Source of the DNA: Litsea cubeba
Taxonomy: Eukaryota > Streptophyta > Magnoliopsida > Laurales > Lauraceae
DNA: 64,000 nucleotides
NCBI GenBank assembly: GCA_012931725.1
Contig: CM022949.1
Coordinates: forward strand, 48,168,464 to 48,232,463
Direction: 5' to 3'
The position numbers and the translations under genes are program-made. The first letter of the stretch is position 1. Each line of letters begins with the position of its first letter. Below the pieces are notes generated by a model that had not been told where the DNA came from, did no database searches, and was given only the letters and a program-made list of their open reading frames with translations. Positions 56,249 to 64,000 of the stretch are shown one piece after another.

Positions 56249-57768
56249 CTAGGAAAGTGCCCCGTGCTAAGCACAGGCAATAAAAGTCATACCAAAAAAT
56301 CATTTAAGAAAATTGATTTTATGAAAGTAATAAAAAAATAATTTTAATATTAGAAGTTTATATTATATAAATCTAAATAAAAATACTTTAAAAAAAATTA
56401 TATGTATGAAGCTATAAGCACTGGTGGAGAGGATGATATGTCATGTGTAGCAATTACGAGATAAAGAAAAAGAAACTTTCTTATAAAAATATGTAATTAA
56501 AAGTGTAAATGAATAGTTTATACAAAATTTTAAAATTTCTTGAGAAACTTAGCAATATGAAATTTCTATGTAAATAATATTGAGATGGAAAAATTACAAG
56601 AAATCACAAATATGGAAAACTATTATTGAATGGGGTTGGTAGTTACTGAATCGGGGGGGTATGGGCTTCTGGAATCTGACACGAATAGAGTTCATAGTGG
56701 GCTTAATTTAGTTTTGGATTTGCTTAACTCGTCCCATCCATTGATGAAATTGATAAGTTTTTAACCATTAACATTTCTTCATGACAGATTTATGCTGAAA
56801 GTTTTAATAATAATAAATCTTGTAAAATAATAAATTAAGTAGAGCTAACATATATATATCATCTATCGATAACAAAAGGTGCGTAGGATATAAATTATTT
56901 AAAAACTAAAAAATGATATAACTTAGACAAAAAGTTTCCCAATCTAAACTGATCTAAACCTAAGATAGAAATGATTATATGTTATGCATTAATTTAAATC
57001 TAAAATATGAAACTTTACACCTTTGGTCAGATAAGGGAAAAAATAATGAAAATAATTCGATCATGAGATTGTTAATTGAAAGAAGTAGCCAACCATTTTA
57101 TTTAAACACTCAACTAAAAGCTAAAATTACATATATATTTTTTTTACAAATAATACGAACAGCCTCGTCATTTCAAACGTCCACAAAGATGAAAAAACAT
57201 GGACCTCTATCTACTTCTTTCTTACTTTTATACATTCTAAAATTGAATCTCTAATTAAAACTAAACACTCAACATAATATTTAATAAATTATAATATTAA
57301 ATAAGATTATAACAATTTTAAGGCAGAAATTTGGTAATAATCTGAATGTCTTTTCCTCCTCTTTCCAAGAGGTGTCTAAGAATAAGATTTTCTTTTAAGA
57401 TTTTTAAATATGAAGTTCATTGTGTAATTATTTAGATGATACGAAGAGAACAAAGATATATTATTTCTATTAATGTTCATAAAAAAACTAAAGAAACAGT
57501 AAACTTACACAAACCAATGATAAAACTTAGATTTTATAAAATTTCAAGTAGTTTAATTTTTCACATATTTTTTCTTTTTTCTAATGTCGAGGACGCTTTG
57601 ATTTTAGAGAAGATAACAGATTTTAAGGGACTCTTAAAAAGAATTCCTAAAGAAGTAGATCGAATAAAAACTCAATCAACCAGTTGAATATCTCGCTGAT
57701 GTGGCACAGGAAAGATATAACCTGAAACCATACAAGAGAAGGGTTGGCTTATATAAATAAATAATAGA
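56249..57768 (-). mobile_element. Non-autonomous Helitron, 1.5 kb
   Basis: On the minus strand the 5' end is TCTATTATTTATTTATATAA (from 57768) and the 3' end is a hairpin GCCTGTGC-TTA-GCACGGGGC followed by ACTTTC and CTAG (56252-56249), next to a host T. This hairpin plus CTRR arrangement is the Helitron hallmark. The base before the 5' TC is C rather than A. The 3' end interrupts the repeat shared with 22700-22965. No Rep/helicase coding sequence is present; frames inside (e.g. 57436-57687) show nothing recognisable. Confidence 0.7.
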
Positions 57769-58174
57769 GCCAGTTTTTTGTTTTTCATGCCAACACGGTC
57801 GGTTCATGGCCATGTTCCAAAACGGATGGTAGAATATATTGCGCATGACTAACGTTATCTTTCATCTCCCTCAACATATTGAATGATTGAAAGTACGGTG
57901 GGTCGTAATCGGGTCAGTTCCGGTTCGGGAACCAATGTCATAAACGAGTCAGTTTCGGTTCAGAAATCGGAACCGTTAAGAATAAGGTGGAACCGGATCC
58001 GGACCCGAAATCGTTTCGAAACCGGTTTCTTGGCTCCGGAATTGGAACGAGAACCATATATGGAACGTGTCTGGATCCTGGTCTGTGTCTTGGTAGAGAA
58101 TGATATTAAAAAAATATGATATTTAAGAGAGATTTTTGAAAATTGAGGTGATACGTCGAGTCTTGAGTCCACGG

Positions 58175-59310
58175 CAAGGGCGGATGGGGGGGGGGGGGGG
58201 GGGGGTGGGCTGGGGTTGTTTTCTTGCCTTTTCAGTTCATAGTTTGAGTAATTCAAGATATCTATTGTATTCTATCTCTCTCTTTCTCCTGGTTCTGGAA
58301 AGAATTCATCTTTTATTTCTGTTTCTTCTTCTGGGTCCTTTTATCGAAATCCCTCTCGCCTTTTGCATACATGTGATTTCTTTCAAATACAATCTTTTCT
58401 CTGTGACTATTTTCTCATGTGCTGCTCTGTTTTCTTCTCCCTTTTTGATTCACAGATCTCTCCATGTTTGCATAATCTCAAATGGATTTCCTTCAAATCC
58501 TTTGTTCCTTTTCTCTTATCTTAAATTTGCAGGGATTGCATAGAACACCAACAATAAAGGGACGCATTCGGGAACTGGGATTGCATTTTCGAGCCGTTTG
58601 GATGAGGTTTCCCCAAACGAACAGATCCTTCCCATTACTCACACTTTAAAGATTTTCAGTTTTGCAGAGTTGAAGAAGGCGACCAGGAACTTTAGTCCCG
58701 ATAGACTTCTTGGCGAGGTAGGTTTTGGGAGGTTTTTCATGGGTTGGATTGATGAGAAGACATTTGCACCAACCAAGGCCTGGAGTGGGATGGCTATTGC
58801 AGTATTGCTATCAAGAAATGGAATTCAGACGGCTTCCAAGGAAGGGAAGAGTGGCATGTTTTTTTCCATTCAATTCAATATTTGTTTGGCAAAATTTGAG
58901 GGAAATAAAAAAGAAAAAGAAAAATAGGTTGGCCGGTTGTGGTGCATGGAAAAAAACCGTGCCTGGGCCATTGACTAGTGCCGACCCATTCTTCAAGTTA
59001 TAAATAAGCATCAATGTTTTTGCATTTATTTTAATAGTTTAATTTTATTTCAAATTAAAGAACCTAATGAATCCTTCTCGACATGTAGATAGTGTTTTCA
59101 ATACACTTTCTAAAGAAGCAATTGCAAATAATCGGTTGCTTCTCCGAAATGTTATTCAATGTATTCGGATGCTTGCACTACAAGGGTTTCCTTTTAGAGG
59201 ACATGATGAATAAAAGAATTTTTTATAGTTTTTGGTGAGACATTGTTGCTATTTTTTTAGTGTAAGTTAAGTGCAGGCCCCCCAGATTAGAAGTCCTGGA
59301 TCCGCCCCTG
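58175..59310. mobile_element. hAT element carrying a kinase gene fragment
   Basis: Exact 8-bp duplication GTCCACGG (58167-58174, 59311-59318). The ends CAAGGGCGGATGGGG and (reverse complement) CAGGGGCGGATCCAGGAC are of the CAGGGGCGGA type frequent in plant hAT elements. It begins with a G20 run at 58186-58205. The middle contains the RLCK fragment (58533-58860). No transposase. Confidence 0.85.
58533..58860 (+). pseudogene. Receptor-like cytoplasmic kinase (RLCK VII/PBL type) fragment
   Basis: After an acceptor-like TTTGCAG (58532) the frame reads SRLDEVSPNEQILPI, then LKIFSFAELKKATRNFSPDR and LLGEVGFGRFFMGWIDEKT. This is the N-terminal kinase lobe with the glycine loop; GEVGFG replaces the usual GEGGFG. 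FSFAELKKATRNF followed by GW.DEKT.AP is typical of PBS1-like kinases. Just before the VAIK lysine motif the frame breaks, and AIKKWNSDGFQGREEWHV continues in another frame to about 58860. It then ends without the rest of the kinase domain. The first exon and everything beyond subdomain II are missing. Confidence 0.85.
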
Positions 59311-59415
59311 GTCCACGGGCCCGGACCAAGGTTTTTAAATAAGGGCCCGGACCCGATTTTTAACGAGCCGAAACTTCCGGATAATTGGAGACCCATTTAC
59401 ATCCCTAATTGAAAC

Positions 59416-60586
59416 CTTCTTCTCCATCATCCATTTTTAACACTCACTTTCTTTCTTACTATTTCTATGGCCAAAGAAAAAAAATATTACCAAAGTAACG
59501 CTCATTTAGGCTTTTCTTTATACCTGTAAATGTCACTCGAGGCTAAAATGAAATCATTATCAAAATAAAAACAATCATGCCCTTGCTTACCTGAGTATTC
59601 GTTTGATCTGGGGTGGGGAGAAGGAAGCATTCCAGTGCCTAAAATGATTAAAATCAGCACTTCCCATTTTCCGCAGAAAATGAAATTATTGGCAGAAATA
59701 AAACAAATATGTCTTTGCTTGCCAGAGGATTCGTTTGATCTGGGGAGGGGAGAAGGAATTGTGATCCGAATTAAATCATTTACGATGAGACCATTTGAAA
59801 GAGTAATACGAATCGAACAAAACATTGGCAATCCACATTGAGCTATATTCTCCTATTACCAAAGTAACAAGAGCAATCAATAACCGTCGCCATATAGAAT
59901 GGCCGAAACAATCAATAACCGTTGCCATATGATATGGCCGGAATAATCAAAATCTGCCGCGGAATGGATAACAAACAAACAGAGTGTCCAAGCTGCAGTT
60001 AGCGAAAAAGTTGAGGATCCCAAGCTGAGTGATCAGCTCAACTAGGCGACCCAAGCTTAGTGGTGCTGACCAAATCCCAATCGATACAAACCAAATCTTC
60101 GAATTACATTTTAAATCGATAAAAGGGACTACTCTGAACAAAGCACGAACGGACAAATACGAAGCGAATTAAACGAGTAGCCTTACCAATATTTTTCAAA
60201 CATGGCGAACCACTCAAAGCTATTTCAAATCGATTTATAAGAAAGCGTGTAAATCTTCTAATTTGGAATGAGGTAATGCGTAGCAGTTGATTGGCCTACT
60301 TAGGGTCGTCTCGTTATACAATTAGTTCCTCAATGTCGGTCTATGAACGAAGGATTTGATGCCTCTGAAGATCTTCGACAATTGAGAATGTAAAGTGTAC
60401 ATCGAGGCTTGTAGAAATTCCCTGGTAATTCAATCATCGAACCTTCTTTTCATTTCCCCTTGGATTCCCATAATACAAGTGTTTCAGATAAAAGAACTTC
60501 ATATTCCCAGCTTCCATGAATCCATTGAGGACCTACACACCCAAGCAGGAGCAAACCGGGTGCAGAAAATCACCCTGGGACAGAAC
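59416..60586. other. Gene-free stretch
   Basis: Contains a duplicated ATTCGTTTGATCTGGGG(T/A)GGGGAGAAGGAA segment (about 59598 and 59729) and a shorter AATCAATAACCGT(C/T)GCCATAT duplication (about 59876 and 59910). No gene. Confidence 0.5.
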
Positions 60587-62132
60587 CCAGGTCCGCTCGA
60601 GCGGACTACTCCTAGAGGCTTGTTTACTTGAGCGGAGTCCAGGCTCGCTAGAGCGAACGAGCTTCTATCAGCCCCTTTGCCAGACAGTAGCTTGTCCGCT
60701 CAAGCCACCCAATGTCCGCTCGAGCGGATAGCCTACAAGCTGAACTCGCTAGTGGAAGAAAACCCTATCCTTTTTGCATGTTTCTGAATCCCCTCTCTCA
60801 TCCATTTATTTTCACCTTCATACCTACACCATCTGGGTTTCCTTTGGCTTCAAACCAACTCCATTCAACCATCCAATATTACACCCATTCCAATCATCCA
60901 TCAAATTCATAAAACATTGCCTAAATACAAAAATGTAAGAATTCTGGAATATAATTCCAATGACTAGGAAGAATTGACAAGGAGACCATATGACTATAAA
61001 AGACAGCTTGTAGAAAGCATAGATATAGGCCATACTTCAAAACATTTCAAAAATCAAATCATTCATCATTACATAACCAATTTAGAGGCATTAGATTTAC
61101 TAACTAAGAATCCTTTTAGGAAGAATCATATTTTTCATAGCATGCATTTCATATTTCGGTTATTCACTTGCCTTGGCTAAGTGGAGAACTACAAATCCCT
61201 CTAACACACCTTTCCAAAGCTAGAACCTGCAATCTACAAAACCCCCATGAAAGCACTTCTCAAAATCCAATATTTTTGAAAGAGGGAAGGAGTTATCCAA
61301 GAACTTCCTTGCATGCATGATAAAAAGCTTCCTAAGGGTCTAAAGAACCCATGTCTAAGAGGAGAAAACAAGGCTTTACCTGTAAGTTTAAAAACCAGCA
61401 CCAAAGGCTTGAAGAAGAAGTTGGTTCCAGTAGGATTCCTTCAAAAACAATATCTTTGGAAAGCTCTAGAGATGAGGAAGAAGATGATGCATCCGAATCT
61501 CTCTTTGGGCCAAGAAATCCCAAGCATGCAGAGGAGAGAAGGATGAAGGAGAAGGAGTAGTTTCCTCTCAGGTCTGGGACAGGAACAGATAATGGAGAAG
61601 AAGGTTGCAAACGAAAGAGTTTAAGTGGGTTGTGGGCCCCATAAGCCCCGAAGCTTTAAATGGCTGGAATCATCATTTGTGGGTCCCGGATGAGATCGAC
61701 GAAGAAGAGTGAAAATCATCATTGAAAAATCTAGTTTCCAAAATATATATTTTCCTTTTGATTTGCAAATATTGAGATTCATGCACAGATTTGGCGTGAA
61801 AAGTCTGTTTTGCCATTTTTCTCGAAAAACGTGATTTCTGATGTTCAAACACAAACGGAACAAACATCAAAGTTGTAGAGTCGAAAACGACAAATCAAAA
61901 CAAGTCGAAATCTGGATTTTTTCGAAATAAAAGATTAATTCCCCAAACGGCACGCATCACACGGCCACCCTGGGCCGAGTCAAACTAAGCTCAATGGTTC
62001 TCAAAATTCCCCAAAGCTATTCAAAATTCTAATTTAACTAAAACCTAAGCTAATCATCATCTAATCTCACTTAGAGACTAATCACGGCTAAAACGACAAT
62101 CAAACATATTAAACCTAGGTCGGGGTCTGACA
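60587..62132 (-). mobile_element. Probable LTR sequence (solo or truncated)
   Basis: On the minus strand it starts TGTCAGACCCCGACCTAGGT (62132), a start resembling plant gypsy LTRs. The low-coordinate end is not delimited. Inside, the 14-bp palindrome TCCGCTCGAGCGGA occurs at about 60593 and 60714 with degenerate copies between (CTTGAGCGGA, CGCTAGAGCG). No primer site, polypurine tract or coding domain was found beside it. Confidence 0.4.
60590..60735. repeat. TCCGCTCGAGCGGA palindromes
   Basis: Two perfect copies and about three imperfect ones within 145 bp. The core CTCGAG is an XhoI-type palindrome. Confidence 0.8.
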
Positions 62133-62699
62133 ATTTTATCAATGGAAGGAAATAGGAAGTCCAGTCTAATTAGAATAAAAAGGTCCATTGACAAATCTAA
62201 ATCATTCATGTATGGGACAAAAAACTGGATTCCTTTTTCTTCAAGATTTATTTTTATTAATTCCATTATCATAATCATTCAATAGATGGCAATTGATTGA
62301 CGAATTCAGATGTTGGTAGAACAAAGCTGCACAGTGAAGACTAGATCAGTCTGGAGCTTAAAAAATGCCCCCTTGCTTCTCCCGTCCAAACTTCATCTTC
62401 CCTGACCTGGTTCGGCAACCATCGTCCACCCCCTCTTCCTCCTCCCTAACCTCACCATTACCTTCCTCTCCCTAGTTACCCACCAATCCCTCCATCAATA
62501 TCTGTAGCGCACCACTTCCTCCCACTTCATAGCCAACCCTCAGATCCTCAACCAGTTCTCCCCTCTCAACTACCTTTACAACCAGTAGCTCAGACAGAAA
62601 GTTATCTCTGTTCCCTGGAAGCCAACCAACCCATAGCTCTTGCTCCTCCAACCTTTGCAAACCTCTTTGCAAGCCCTTCCCCCACTTTCGTCCATCAAC
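62133..62699. other. Leader-like C-rich stretch before the LINE relic
   Basis: Plus strand becomes C/T-rich from about 62350, with TCTTCCTCCTCCCTAACC words. It may be the 5' part of the LINE beginning near 62700. No separate gene. Confidence 0.4.
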
Positions 62700-64000
62700 C
62701 TTCCCTCCTACCTCCTGGAAAAATAGGAAACCAGCCCTGAAGATCTCTCAAGCAATGCTATCCTCTAGTAAAGAGTCTTTCTATTTTGCAGTCATTGGCA
62801 GATTTGTAGGAAAACGCCTTTCTCTTGAATTGGTAGAAGAGAAAACCAAATTCTAGGCTCTCTCCAGACCTTGTCTGGTTTCACTCACCCTCAAAGGCCA
62901 TTTAATTTTCTGATTCAACTCCCTTGAAGACAAAACCCACATCCTAAGCCTTTCTCATCTACAGATGGACAGGAAAAAAATCACTTCTCCAATCTTGGTC
63001 TCCAGGTCAAAAGGAATCAGAATGGCCCTCCATAGCCCCAGTTTGGATCAGACTCAAAGGACTTCCCTACCACTGCTAGGGCCAGAGGCCCAGAACATAA
63101 TCCTATCCTTGGCAAGCTCCATAGGCCAGCCACTCAAGCTTGATGCCATCACCATGGCTTAAAGAAGTCTTACCTTTGCAAGGGTATTGGTCAACCTTGA
63201 CCTCTCTAAGCCCAAACCCCCATCAATACTAGTGGATCTACAGGGTGCACAAGAGCTGTAAATAGAAGTGGTGTATTAGAACACTCCCTGCCCTGTCTGC
63301 CTGTTAGTTGGTCACCCAAATCAGACTTGCCCCTACTCAAATCAACCATACCACCAAAAACCAGCTTCCCCGATCTCTGCAATTACAACCATCCAAGCCC
63401 CAACTAATCCAGACCCTAAAACCCAAATCCAGCCACTAACAACTCCATCCACCTCCTCCCCTGTTAGAAATATCGCCAACCAAGACTCACAAGCAACTCT
63501 TCAGCCGTCAATACCAACCCATCCCTGCTCCCCTCTCCCCCTTCCCTCCAAGCTATCCTAGTAGTCATCCTCCTTATTCAGCTATAGTCCCAGAGACCGC
63601 CACTGCCCAAGCCCATCTACATTCCCCATCCATCCCCTCTACAAATGGCCAATACCAAACTTGTTCTAAGATTCAACAATCCCACCAAAGTCTCCCTCAG
63701 CTGTCAACCGCTAGTCCTTCCAAAAAAGGGTCAAATAGGGCTCCTTACAAAATAGAAAGCCTCACTGAGTCAAGGCTTAAGGCTTCAACTCCCTCCATCA
63801 ATAACCTTCCCTATGATATAATGTAAAAAATCCTAAACAAAACTCCAACTCCAACCATAGATACCTCAAACCCTTTCTCCATTTTAGAGAATTGCTCCTT
63901 TGTAGACCTAACTCTCAATCTCAACTTATATGGCAGAAACCTCCAATCAACCTCAGAAGAAAACTCCTCCTCGGAGCTTCCTCCATGATTTCAAAATATT
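62700..64000 (+). pseudogene. LINE ORF1 relic with DUF4283 region and zinc knuckle, cut by window edge
   Basis: With several in-frame stops the translation reads SFYFAVIGRFVGKRLSLELV, then SSIGQPLKLDAITMA, a stop, SLTFARVLVNLDLSKPKPPS and ILVDLQGAQEL. It ends in the zinc knuckle CPVCLLVGHPNQTC (CX2CX4HX4C, about 63286-63327). This order (DUF4283-like region, GKPLKLD.AT, ARV.VE.DL, then CCHC) is that of plant LINE ORF1 proteins and their domesticated relatives. A Pro/Ser/Thr-rich tail follows to the end of the window. At least six stops exclude a functional protein. Confidence 0.75.

Larger units (their letters stand above)
57894..59407. mobile_element. hAT-type MITE, split by another hAT element
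   Basis: The right end (reverse complement TAGGGATGTAAATGGGTC) and the left end TACGGTGGGTCGTAATCGGG are imperfectly alike. The flanking 8-mers ATTGAAAG (57886-57893) and ATTGAAAC (59408-59415) agree at 7 of 8. The interior shows GGTTCGGGAACC and GGACCCGAAAT words like those in the MITEs at 23275 and 35820. It is interrupted at 58174 by the element 58175-59310. Confidence 0.7.

Noticed and set aside
57436..57687. 83-codon frame inside the Helitron, possibly a hAT dimerisation fragment
   Set aside because: Too short and no diagnostic residues; similarity is not convincing.
60395..61560. Several 60-80-codon frames on both strands
   Set aside because: No motif, no splice context and located in probable LTR sequence.

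Overview
This window looks like nuclear DNA of a flowering plant. It has long gene-poor stretches, plant-type pentatricopeptide (PPR) and F-box/FBD genes, GT-AG introns, Ty1-copia and Ty3-gypsy retrotransposons with plant-type primer sites, and abundant hAT, MULE-like and Helitron-like elements. No species can be named from the sequence alone. Only two genes look intact: an intronless P-class PPR gene (3942-5720, minus) and a small two-exon gene for a 75-residue single-pass membrane protein (16655-17984, plus). An F-box/LRR/FBD locus (19354-21010, minus) keeps its exon layout but has a frame mismatch at one splice junction and an in-frame stop, so it is probably a pseudogene.

Layout. 1-650: LTR-like sequence. 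3942-5720: PPR gene. 5968-11462: a 5.5-kb element with about 150-bp terminal inverted repeats (TIRs), inserted about 250 bp upstream of the PPR start codon. It contains a Tourist-like MITE, a PPR gene fragment of another subclass, a Ty1-copia relic, and a tandem array of an 18-bp perfect palindrome that also ends both TIRs. 11463-21060: unique-looking DNA with a tRNA-derived SINE head, the small membrane-protein gene and the F-box locus. 21400-30300: MITEs, an RTE-type LINE fragment, a hAT transposase relic, a copia reverse-transcriptase relic and a 5S rRNA-like pseudogene.

30410-40183: two inverted partial copies of one long-LTR Ty3-gypsy element (gag only) form a 9.8-kb palindromic compound; a hAT MITE sits inside one LTR. 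41663-42600: copia LTR. 44790-47945: two copies of a hairpin-bearing repeat, one split by a 2.2-kb MULE-like insertion with a 9-bp target duplication. 50482-54389: a young, complete but non-autonomous LTR element with gag and an antisense coiled-coil reading frame. 55437-56248: a repeat split by a MULE-like MITE. 56249-57768: a non-autonomous Helitron. 57894-59407: a hAT MITE split by a second hAT element that carries a receptor-like kinase fragment. 60587-62132: probable LTR sequence. 62700-64000: decayed LINE ORF1 with a DUF4283 region and a zinc knuckle.

The genes form no pathway together. The interest lies in nested transposons, gene-fragment capture, and the palindrome-bearing TIR element beside the PPR gene. 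Boundaries were read by eye; family names marked as inferred rest on motif recognition, not on database searches.
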